In this document: positions 1-8,811 of the stretch, piece by piece
How the letters are laid out: the number at the start of each line of letters is the position of its first letter
Position numbering within the stretch: position 1 is the first letter of the stretch
Assembly (NCBI GenBank): GCA_034696485.1
Contig: JAQIWT010001108.1
Coordinates: 1 to 12,466, forward strand
Reading direction: 5' to 3'
DNA length: 12,466 nucleotides
From: Isohypsibius dastychi
Lineage: Eukaryota > Tardigrada > Eutardigrada > Parachela > Isohypsibiidae
The notes under the pieces: model-generated
What the model was told of the DNA's origin: nothing
The model's input: the letters and a program-made list of their open reading frames with translations, nothing else
Database searches by the model: none
Translations under genes and position numbers: made by a program

Positions 1-3000
1 TTCATCCGACGGCTTTTTTCTTCCGCTGCGCTGATCAGTTTGCCGGTTTCATCCTGGGCTTTTACTGCAGCGTCAGCCCTATTACATCTAAAGTATCCAC
101 CTGTCTGTAAAGAGAAAGAATTCAGAATGGCTAAGTGGAGATGCCTGACTACGAGTACAATAACTGAATCAATTCTGTTTGTTGAATTTTAACAAATCGG
201 CTTTGAAGCCTCACCTGCGTGCTGTGCTTCTTCCAGGGGTCGCCGCATACCCAGCAGAAATCATGCTATGGAAGGTCGATTTTATTCACACATAACAACA
301 AGAAAATCAGCTCACAATGCACTTTGCTTACCTTGCATTTACTACACTTCATATGATTGCAGCCATCAGTTTTCTGAATCGGTGACTTGCAGTTGGGACA
401 GGGTTTAGAATTTGTGACAAGCCATAAACTGTTGGCAGCTTCCTCCAGCGCTTCATGTGTGCCTTTGACTGTAAACAGGAAGCTGTCTTAAATGTAAGAT
501 TTTGCAATTGGTAAGGTTAGTGAATGCCGAATTGAGGAAAATCGATAGCCGGGCCGTAATTAAATACACACTTTCTTCGGGTCGAACATCAATTATTCTT
601 TGATGCCATTCGGCCCATTTGTCACAGCTGCATGGCTCATGTGCTTCCCCGGAGCATTCCCAACAAAAATAATGACCATTTCCGCAATCGACGGCATGAG
701 AAGTTTCCAATGGAGCTTTCATGTGTGGAATATTTAGAATGAATGGCTGAACTGGAATTTCCGGTCGGCAAACTGCCCGTTCACATCCGGCAAACGTACA
801 CCTTTGTGGAAGAAAAGTTTGAACGTACAGAATAAAACATGAACAAAAGTGGCTCACCATTTCATACTTGGATTACTTTCCACAAACGCCTACAGGATAA
901 TCGTACAGAAATGTTCCGGAAACGATGGGATACTGAATTACCTCAATATCAAACTGCAAATACTTCCGGGCAATATCACGCGAAACAAGACTCTCAACAA
1001 CATCACAAGGAACAAGCATAGAACATAATGAGGCTGGACAGAATATTGGATAAATATTCCCATCCTGAATCTTCATCGTCAAATACCTGAAATAAAGTGA
1101 ACCAGACTTAACCGAGTTTGTCACTAATCAAGCCGCTGCAAACGAAAAATAAAAGCTAACCAGGAAAAAAACCCCGAAATAATTATTTTCTTTGACGAAG
1201 TCAAATTTACTCGTACTCTTTTTCTTTCTCTCAGTAAAGACCCAGAACAACTGGCTCAAATAATATCAATATGTACGACTTACTCTCTCCAGCAGGAACG
1301 ACAGAAATCATGCTCACACGCGAGGTACACTGGTTGTTCGTCGTTGGGCATCACTTCTGCGCAGATCGAGCACTGTGGAATAAATTTTCATCAGTCATTT
1401 CATTTCATCAATTTTCATCTAGAAAACAAACTTCAGAGTCGGGTTTGCGTAGAAGAACACGCTTCGGGCTGCCCAACTCCAAGTCGGTACTTGTGGATTT
1501 TGCAAAATGCTTTCGCTTGCTGACTGACTCAGGTAATTTCACGCCGGCGTTCTTGCAACATTTTTCAGGATTTTCAAACCATGTATCCAACAAAGCCTGT
1601 CTTGACCAATCTGTAATAACATAAAACAGATACTGATTGGTATGGTCATGTCTATTCCAACATGCAAATAAAACTGATTTAAAATATTAAAAGTAATCAG
1701 TGCTCCATAAAAGAAATTCCAAAAAATTTCAGAACAATATAGATATAAAATTTTGATGAACAACGTGTTCCACCAAGAATCAATTTTCTCACCGAATGTA
1801 CGCAACAAAGCTTCGGCTGTGAACAGTGGCAGATGAAGCATATCAGAAGTTTCCACCACAAGCTGGTCTTTTTTGTGCTGCAAGTCCTGCGTTTTCAGAC
1901 CATCGAAACACTAGGAAAGAAAATATTACTGATGATGACTGCGAAGGACCACGGCACCTTCTACCTGAGTATGACTGATGGCCCAGTCCTCTTGATCTTC
2001 AATATCACCCATCGTCTGCAAACCAGTCTCGAATATAATACTGGATTCCAGAAGCTGAGCCACAGTTTCTTGACCGAACTGATCCGCGAGATCGATCGGC
2101 ATTTCTCCTGATGAGTTCTTCATCGTCAGTGGTGATTTTGTGATGCGTAAAATTTCCTGCGAATTCGACCAAGTCAGTGAAGTCAACTGATGAAAAATGC
2201 AGACTCACAAACCTACCTCGATTACTTCCAGGAATCCATGAGCAGCTGCAACATGGACCGGCGTCTCGCCATTCTGGAACACATTTATGAGTCAATGGTT
2301 TTGAATGATTCTAACAATTTCGTACGATGTCACGGGATAAGAACATTGACTCCATCACCGCCAATCCACCTGCATCCTTTCCTTCTTGGTCCAAAATAAT
2401 CCGCAGACATTTATGCTTCCGGTCACCGTGGTACTGAGGAAGATCTTTCAGAAGCATGGAATTCGGAAGACGGCTTAGACTGAAACAAAAAAACAAAATA
2501 TCGATGACCGCAGAATACAAACGTTCAACTTTTCATGAAACACTTAGAAAGAAATGGTTTATAAATTTGAACCGAGTTCGCAGTAGAACCGGAAACGCCA
2601 CCGCAAATATTCAAGAAACCTATTCTTCCATAGATCGTGCTGACTCTTACCAATGAAACGGAGTTTCATGCAGTAAGTTCTTTTTTGTGACATCCACTTG
2701 ATAATCCACCAAGAATGTCCTACGAAGTAAATCACATTATTCCATTTTGTCGGAAGGCTCGCGGACAAAATTCGTTTGATTGTCGAATTCAGACCACATT
2801 TTCTGACGAAAACAAAGAGTTGATCACATCATTGATTTACCGTATGATATTCTCCAGTCCGTGCAGACAAGCCAAATGGAACAAATTGCATCCATCATTC
2901 TTTTCAAACGGGAATTCAATGTCCAGTTTCTTTCGAAATTCTTCGTTGCTTTTGAGCAATTCAATAGCTCCGGCTTCATCTCCATGAGCAAGGCACCTTC

Positions 3001-3025
3001 GCAGTCTTGAACGATGATTCCCCAT
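1..3025 (-). CDS. ANKIB1: ANKIB1-type RBR E3 ubiquitin ligase, 5' part (C-terminus beyond left edge)
   Basis: RING-between-RING E3 ligase: RING1 binds a ubiquitin-loaded E2, and ubiquitin passes through a catalytic Cys in RING2 to the substrate. I spliced 14 exons, each with GT-AG borders and matching phase: 2841-3025, 2651-2719, 2326-2479, 2217-2273, 1965-2156, 1793-1910, 1432-1610, 1284-1372, 942-1086, 858-889, 572-801, 332-468, 215-265, 1-104. They give about 580 residues. The start MGNHRSRL matches the Met-Gly-Asn start of the family and would suit N-myristoylation. Ankyrin repeats cover about residues 40-210 ([14 protein letters not shown] at 137). A UBA-like helical segment follows (about 233-285, FENPEKCC). 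RING1 begins CSIC at 319 with CEHDFCRSC at 337. The IBR domain carries [11 protein letters not shown] (407) and FCWEC. RING2 has ligands C507, C510, C525, C528, C533, C536, H543 and C553, with presumed catalytic C520 in DGCNHMKC. The family's Ariadne region and C-terminal tail lie outside the window. The domain order and many family motifs are intact, so it looks functional. Some exon borders in the divergent ankyrin part are less certain. Confidence 0.93.
858..889 (-). other. 32-base microexon of the ANKIB1-like gene (RING1-IBR junction)
   Basis: This exon encodes ten residues plus two bases, reading [11 protein letters not shown] when joined to the next exon. It is bounded by an acceptor ending CTGTAG and a donor GTGAGC. 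It restores the conserved family stretch between the RING1 helix and the first IBR cysteine (vertebrate ANKIB1 has a similar Asn-Pro-x-x-Lys-Trp-Cys). It also joins the flanking exons in frame, which supports the model strongly although the exon is too short for most gene finders. Confidence 0.85.
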
Positions 3026-3214
3026 AATTGCAACAACTTTCTGGCTCCGGTAAATCAATGTAAGACAATGGAAATCATTTGGTAAGTCTAAATCGAGCAA
3101 CAACAGCTGTGACAATTTCCGGTCACTGTGATGCGAGAAATAAACGAAAACATTGCTGCTGATGTTAGTCTTCTTCTTTCTCTGGCTGGCTGCAAATTTC
3201 GCATGAACAAGCAA
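3026..3214 (-). other. Probable 5' UTR or upstream in-frame extension of the ANKIB1-like gene
   Basis: The reading frame of the first coding exon stays open upstream of the chosen Met to an in-frame Met at 3214, a possible extension of 63 residues. I prefer the downstream start at 3025 because MGN is where the family begins and because the upstream stretch resembles no ankyrin or other domain. A polypyrimidine/CAG site inside the stretch may be a 5' UTR splice acceptor. No clear TATA box for the minus strand was found. Confidence 0.35.
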
Positions 3215-4229
3215 AACATAAAGAAGGGAAATCGATAAAAGTTGGAGTGACTTGCATGCTGCTGCGATTCAACACGTGCATTCATTTGCCAGTGACAACT
3301 GACAAACGAAAAGAGCATCAATCTGTCTCTGTGTATGTGTTACTGCGATTTCGTAAATGCGACCTTGCCGCGATGTCAACAAATGATTCACCGATTTACC
3401 CATTTGTAATTTCGCATTTTCTGTCATAAAATCTGTGAGATACACTACCATGGTTAAACCGCAGTGGTTTTACCGGCGCAAATATAAAATCGATGATCGA
3501 TCGCAAACAATTAAAAAGTGTTATTAACCTATCGTTTTCAATTCCAATTTCCCTGCATATATATATATTTCTTAACGTTTTAGTTCTTGCAAGTATGTAG
3601 TCGTTGTGGATTTTTTTCGTTATGGAACAGTTTGCGCCATCTGTCGGAATTCAGCTTTCTTGTTTGGAAGTAGTGTATTGGTAGGTTTCGCTGAGTGGCC
3701 TCTGTCCGCACACACATCATCCATGTAGACACCACAAAATGCATGGTTTGAACTTCTGATTGGATCAGAATGTCCTCGAATTCAGTCGAATTCCGGTCAA
3801 AGAGAGGTAAAATTAATTAAATTGATTATACTAAGCCAGGTCGTTAAATGAAATGCACATTCAAAGGCACCGAGAAATTTATTAAAATGTTGAATTAAAG
3901 TTTCTGAGCGCCCGGAACAATTACTCAGTCAAGCAGACACAACAACAAAAGATGCGAGTTGAAAAAAACCTAGTACTACTACTAAGCTTTGAAGCTGGGA
4001 AACGAAGAACGGGTCAAGTGGTCGGGCAGCCGCGATGCCGCAAAATATATATTTCGCTATATCCTGTTGCAACACAATGTCCGTTTGAAGGATGTGTTTC
4101 TCGCGATAAATATTTTGATCGTCGGCATTCAATAGCGGCTTCATATAATGCTGTTTATTTTGACAAGGTGGATGAAGAGCATGAAACCTCTTTTTTATAG
4201 ACGCCATTTGTTTTCCTGTTCATTCCGCT
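3215..4229. other. Intergenic, no supported gene
   Basis: About 1 kb lies between the divergently transcribed ANKIB1-like and PH-domain genes. Both strands carry only short open frames with no recognisable domain. It holds a short (AT)6 run at 3557-3568 and AT-rich TATA-like sequences around 3484-3490, but neither can be tied to a transcript. It presumably contains the promoter of the minus-strand ANKIB1-like gene. Confidence 0.6.
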
Positions 4230-4700
4230 ATATTGCGTGAGGTCGGAAAGTCATCAGCGTGGCTCTGTCAAAGAAATGAGCCCAGCATTTATCAGTTCGT
4301 GATCAAGAGCGACTTGTTTTTCCTATTCCGTAAACAGAACTCCAGATCGATGATAACGGGGTGCACCCGTTTGGCAATGGTTTCCCGGCGCCACATTCTT
4401 CACGATCCTCTCAACAAAAGAGCGCTAAGATAGCCCCACTGTTCCCACTCAATACCGCAGTTCGATCGGCATGAATCACGACCAAGCTGGGTGCGGAAAC
4501 CTAAGTGCCGAAGCACCCTCATCCAGCGCACAAGGAACAAATTGGAACATCAATCCAATCGAAAAAAACTGGGTGGTGATGAAGATAATAGTGGAGTTTT
4601 CTATCCGTAACTTGAAACCCAACCATTATCCTAAAACAAACAGCTTTGTCTGGAGACTGCAAACATTTAACGAGCTGTACCTAAATCATCTTTTTTGCAT
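4230..4700 (+). mobile_element. Probable decayed Tc1-like transposase fragment
   Basis: Broken plus-strand frames show pieces in the order expected of a Tc1-type DDE transposase. SMITGCTRLAMV resembles the Ser-Val-Met-Val-Trp-Gly-Cys strand. NHDQAGC resembles the Gln-Asp-Asn-Ala-Pro-Cys-His region with the second catalytic Asp. WNINPIEKNW resembles the hallmark Asp-Leu-Asn-Pro-Ile-Glu-Asn-x-Trp that carries the catalytic Glu. The Asp-to-Glu interval is shorter than the family's usual 34 residues and the frames are interrupted, so it is a relic, not an active gene. I found no terminal inverted repeats. The PIE-x-x-W motif is the strongest part; the rest is inference from order and rough similarity. 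Confidence 0.4.
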
Positions 4701-5163
4701 GTATTACTCCACAATAAAAATCGACGGAATATTACACTGCATTTTTTTACATCATTGATGAATAATTTTTTTCAAAGTTTTATTAAACCAATATTTGTAC
4801 GCCTGTCATGTTTTTGAAACGTTAGCTTGCTTCATGAAATACAGAAATCAGATGAATTGTTTTCGGTTGTCAGTCTTTCTTGGGGTAATCAGTTATTTTG
4901 TTGTTGCATCAAAAAAAATTGAGCGATCGCATCTGACACGCTGCGGCACTCGGGGACGTGGGTTCCGAATCAGGATAAGAACAGTGTACAGCAGAAAGAG
5001 AAGCACTTTTTGCACTGAAATGCTGTCAGGCGGAAACTCAACTCCCCATCCAGCTCTGTGGAGTTGAGTAAGCAGCCGACATTCATCCTATTGGTCGAAG
5101 GAGCATCTCTAAGAAATTATCGATTTATACATCGAGCTTTTCTTGTACCCTCGTGCTCGCTCT
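4701..5163. other. Intergenic, no supported gene
   Basis: AT-rich sequence between the transposase relic and the PH-domain gene promoter. A plus-strand frame of 90 residues (4795-5067) contains a short hydrophobic stretch but has no recognisable domain or promoter, and is probably chance. Confidence 0.5.
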
Positions 5164-5200
5164 TATATATCTGAGATCAGTGAATCCGCGTTCATTTTTC
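5164..5200 (+). promoter_or_regulatory. Candidate TATA box and initiator of the PH-domain gene
   Basis: TATATA at 5164-5169 is followed 30 bases later by TCATTTT (A at 5194), which fits the metazoan initiator YYANWYY. That is the normal TATA-to-start distance. A TCAGT at 5177-5181 is a second initiator-like site but lies too close to the TATA box. Transcription from 5194 would give a 5' UTR of about 62 bases before the Met at 5256. Confidence 0.45.
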
Positions 5201-5255
5201 CACAACGACGAGTCTGCGTTTAGTTATTCCCTTTCGCAAATAATATTATCTTCCA

Positions 5256-6698
5256 ATGGTTCAAAAAACCGTCAGCAGTCCGCAGGTCCAGGACTCACCC
5301 CGGAGGTCCAGGGAGATGTCCGTGGTATCCGAGCTGGAATCTGTGAAAACTTGCTCTGTGACGACCGAGAATTCTCAGGCTTCGGAAACGACATTGGAAT
5401 CTGGTTATGAGACCATAACGGATGTTGTTTGTAAAGGACCTTTGCTATATTACAAACCAAGATGGTTTGGGGAAAGTTGGAAAAAGTAATTTTGATGAAC
5501 TTTATTTGTTATTTCTGCATGTGTTTAGCGAATCTTTAATTCGTATTTCAAGTCATGGTTATTGTAATAAAATTAAGTACAATTTAAATTTAAGTGTTTA
5601 TTGTGGATTCATTGTTAAATCTTTTTCTACGAATTTACTCTGATTAAATTGTTAATTTGATTTAATTATTTTTTCTCTAAGAATTTATTGTGATTTAATG
5701 GTGAATTCAATTTAACTTTAAATATTTCAGGTACGATGCGGTCTTGAAAACAAGCGGAATATTCAGCTGGTACAAAAGAGGCACGGATTGCTCTGTTTTG
5801 GAAGGCAGTCTGGAACTGAAGAAAATTCCCAATGGCCTAATAACTGTCGGCTCGGCGTCTTCTCAAATCCCCTCCGAACAACAAGTTCGCTTCCCCAAGG
5901 ATTTCAAAGATTTTGCCACAGCGCTGGCGATCGGCGAACCGTACACAAGCGGAGAGATTTTTTGGTTCCTTTGTCCGTCTTTGGACATGACCCGGGTGTG
6001 GGAAAAAGGATTTCGAGAAGTAGCTCATCAGGATAAATTCAGTTCGGGTTCAGCGGTTTATTCGTGCTGGAAGAAATATAGTCCCGAACGTCCTCCCCAA
6101 AGGCAGACTGATCCTGCCAAAGAAGGTATTCAAAACCTACGTTTTTTTCAGTTTGATTAGGTTCGCCCGTATTCAAAAGATTCTTTTATTTTAAATGCAA
6201 ACAATCAGAAACGTTTCGTGAATTGATTTTTCTGTCGGGGTTCACGAAAGAAATCAATCATTTACGCGATGAAATCCAGAATAAAAACTTCCGTCCTTTA
6301 CAAAAATAATAGGGAGGTGTGTCATTTTGATTTCTTAAAATTCCCTGAGTGAATTTTGTGAACTTGGAATTTAATCAAAATACGAAGTGTGCAAAGAAAT
6401 GGCAAAGAGCGAAATCTCAAGAAAGTGCTTTTCGAAGACTTGAATATAGGATTGTGGGCGAGTCTGTCATTTAAACAAATGGTATATTATTGTTATCCCG
6501 TTTCAGACGATTAAGTGAGCTTGTTATTATAATGGAGGGTTTATTATTCTAGGCTATAATGGAGTGGAAGCCGCAGTGGTTCTTGCTCTGGATTTTTCAA
6601 TGTAAATACCTATTTAACTGTGTTTCGCCCGGACAAATTTACCGACGTCCCCGCGTTGCAGGGGATCTGCCGACGGCGGAGGAGCCTGCGGTGATTGA
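5256..6698 (+). CDS. PH-domain protein, 236 residues, four exons
   Basis: Exons 5256-5485, 5731-6125, 6553-6601 and 6662-6698 join in frame through introns of 245, 427 and 60 bases. The Met at 5256 is preceded by an in-frame TAA at 5241. Residues 1-57 are Ser/Thr/Glu-rich and look disordered. A pleckstrin homology fold follows from about residue 60 (GPLLYYKPRWFGESWKKY, then VLKTSGIFSWYKRG) to a C-terminal helix with Trp (TRVWEKGFREV, about 170-180). PH domains usually bind phosphoinositides or protein partners at membranes; the ligand here cannot be read from sequence. After a Pro-rich linker the last two exons give an Ala/Val-rich then Gly-rich end (NGVEAAVVLALDFSMG, then GGGACGD). The first two exons are well supported. 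The last two rest on splice sites and phase only; reading through at 6125 would instead end at a TAG at 6158-6160. I do not recognise a named orthologue. Confidence 0.75.
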
Positions 6699-7843
6699 TC
6701 CCGCTAATCCAAAAACTACACAATGGGAACACACAACACTTGCATCTTCTTCAAAATTGATCTTACCAAAGACTGGTTTTTATGCGTGATGAATCCTTGG
6801 AGGAAGCCCGAGCGAAAGTTTTCGTTTTAATTATATTGCAGTGAGTGCGCTCTTCTTTTGTCCGGATTTTTCTCCACTTTTTCTGTTGTTTCCTTTATGT
6901 ACTTATTTGTACTGGGAATGTTTTAATTCATCATTTATCGCGGTAATTTGGGTGGCCCATTCATTCGACGAGTCTAATCGACTTTTTCTTTTGATCGATG
7001 GAGACTGGGAAAAATGACAAATGGGCTTTATGTAACCTGCGATTGGAGATCAAAACGTTCGGCGAATGAAAGAATAAACATGAAAATTGCTATGCTCACA
7101 TTGCGGTCCCTGTACTTCTCCTGGTGATCAAGGGAAGTGCTTTGGAAGTGGAGAAGTGAAATCTGTGAAGAAATTGGTTAAATGTTTCCAGGTTCTTGTT
7201 TTCTTTCGCTTTTCTGATAACTGCTTACTTCTCCATTTAATCTACTGTACATATAGTTTTCTTTCCTTATATAATCCGAATCATTCCACTGATCTTGGAT
7301 CCATCTTGTTAATCACAAATTACCAAATCTGCGTAGTATATTTTTTCAGGTTGACAAATGTTGCATGTTCTATTTTAATTCAGTGATCCATACTACTGAG
7401 TCGGTCATTCAAATAATAGATCTAATATCAGCGGTTAGAAAATTGTCTCGGTAATTAGAGATTCATCTTCAATTTAATGCACGGCCGCGCTAATAACGTT
7501 TTGACGCAAACCGGTAATCCCTGGAATTAATGGCATAATGCTTACGGCTGGATTGCGTGATTCTAATTATTGTTTTCGAAAAAAGAATTCCCATTTTCAC
7601 ACCCGGGGAAACCCGAACAAAAACCAGCAAATAATCAGCACCCCGTTTTTGATTACCGTTACTTATGGAAATGTGATCAATAAAAGATTTTTTCCGTCTA
7701 AATTACGGATTGTGCTCTTTAAATTAATTGCAATACTTAACACGAGCATCGATCTCATAGAATAGCTGTGATGCGAATCGGGTCTGAATGGGCTCACTTG
7801 GAAGTACACAACACATTAGTGGTGAAAAGCGAGGGAGACATGT
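6699..7843. other. Presumed 3' UTR and intergenic sequence
   Basis: No gene is supported. The first part is probably the 3' UTR of the PH-domain gene. A plus-strand frame at 7087-7386 begins with a Cys-containing segment, CSHCGPCTSPGDQGKCFG, and then becomes hydrophobic and low in information. It matches no family I can name and lacks flanking splice support. The rest is AT-rich with short frames only. Confidence 0.5.
7073..7078 (+). terminator. Candidate poly(A) signal of the PH-domain gene
   Basis: AATAAA lies 375 bases beyond the proposed stop codon at 6698, on the same strand. It is the first canonical hexamer I noticed after that stop. A separate AATAAA-type site near 6282 inside the third exon's upstream intron could serve a shorter transcript that ends at the 6160 stop. 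Confidence 0.4.
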
Positions 7844-8068
7844 CTATTGGGAAACTGGATTTCCGGTCCGGCTCTCATATAATATCGCATTGCAAAAGTT
7901 TACGCAAGCTTCCCCTAAAGTAATTGATAGTCTCGTTCTGGCTAGCGAAGGTTCGACGAGGCTTCCGTTTTCCGGCTGGATGCGGTCGATATCAGTCTGG
8001 TTTCGTGGGAAATAGCAGTATGCTTCATCGGTGGAAAGAAAGAAATTTGATGCCCATATGACTCCCAA
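7844..8068 (-). mobile_element. Probable mariner-like transposase relic
   Basis: A 74-residue minus-strand frame contains FFLSTDEAYCYF, resembling the catalytic-core motif Thr-Gly-Asp-Glu-x-Trp of mariner transposases, where the Asp is the first catalytic residue. About 46 residues later NAILYESRTGNPVS resembles the Gly-Val-Ile-Tyr-Tyr-Glu-x-x-x-x-Gly-x-Thr-Val-Asn strand. In mariner elements these motifs are about 45 residues apart, so the alignment is ungapped. A Gln-Pro-Glu-Asn-Gly falls where mariners have Asp-Pro-Gly-x-Pro. Flanking frames are interrupted by stops, the second and third catalytic acids were not found, and no inverted repeats were identified. It appears to be an old fragment. 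The match is from remembered family pattern and is only moderately certain. Confidence 0.35.
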
Positions 8069-8640
8069 AGAAAGCTGAATGTCTTTTCTGAATGGTTGGA
8101 TTCACCGAAAAATTTTCCCGAAGCAAAAGAATCTTTTTTTGCATCGCTTCGGCTGGGGTTCTTCTGGTCGAAAGAATTATTGATCGCTGGCCTTGGCTAT
8201 AATGATTTACAACAATTTGAGTTCAACCTCGGTTCCACATGGGACTGCGGGGAGAAAGGAGCATGACACGCACGCTTTCTCGCGACCATTAATCTAACTA
8301 AAAATTTGCTAGAGCTTTTCACAAGACTGCCACACAATATTCTAATTGAGGTCGATTGTAGGAGAAAAGTTTACAAGGTCAACATTTCCCCTGCGTACTT
8401 GACACAAGTTTCCGCTCGTATATGGAGCATTCTGCCATCGCAGTTTAGAGAGCAAGAAAATGATTTTGTGGCAATTAGGGCTAATAGTCTAAGACACACT
8501 TTTCATGGAAATTTTGAATTCTGCAAACTTTTTGTGCCTTAAAAAACGAGTATTCATAGTTGAACCAAAATTGTATTCAAATCAATTTGCATATTTTTTG
8601 AACTGCTGATTTTTGATATCAATAAAAGCGCATCGTTATT
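8069..8640. other. Intergenic, no supported gene
   Basis: Contains a plus-strand open frame (8306-8542, no ATG start) with ARIWSILPSQFREQ, faintly like the C-terminal end of non-LTR retrotransposon polymerases. This is too weak to call. The upstream part of the mariner-like relic may extend to about 8200 on the minus strand in broken frames. Confidence 0.4.
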
Positions 8641-8668
8641 TGCCGGCGCATACGTTTGGTTTCACTCG

Positions 8669-8674
8669 TTTATT
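8669..8674 (-). terminator. Poly(A) signal of the repeat-protein gene
   Basis: AATAAA on the minus strand lies 138 bases past the proposed stop codon (8812-8814), a normal distance for a 3' UTR, and in the transcription direction of the 18-exon gene. Confidence 0.6.
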
Positions 8675-8811
8675 AATTTTAAGATCGGTTTGGTTAAAAC
8701 TGAGCCACTGAAAAAAAGAGAAACCAAATACGATCTGCAATAAATATTTTTTCGAGCAAATTCCTCGTGAAACCTTGGTCATATGGGAACGAGTCTGCAA
8801 CGAAATCTCTT

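Noticed and set aside
2157-2186. Upstream acceptor that would lengthen ANKIB1 exon 5 by ten codons
   Set aside because: It would leave a 30-base intron and insert ten residues into an ankyrin helix. The acceptor at 2157-2158 gives a 60-base intron and the family's repeat length.
2559-2768. Minus-strand frame of 69 residues through exon 2 of the ANKIB1-like gene
   Set aside because: The frame does not join the flanking exons. The correct phase across 2651-2719 gives the family-like RTFL...LLHETPFHC instead.
3557-3568. (AT)6 microsatellite
   Set aside because: Too short and too common in AT-rich intergenic DNA to be meaningful.
3929-4207. Overlapping open frames of 92 (minus) and 82 (plus) residues
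   Set aside because: Neither shows a domain, splice support, promoter or family likeness; both are explained by chance in AT-rich sequence.
7087-7386. Cys-containing frame that could suggest a metallothionein-like peptide
   Set aside because: There are only four cysteines at its start, with no Cys-x-Cys series. The rest is hydrophobic, and there is no clean start or splice context.
8306-8542. Frame faintly like the end of a non-LTR retrotransposon polymerase
   Set aside because: The likeness is limited to about a dozen residues, with no catalytic reverse transcriptase motif nearby.
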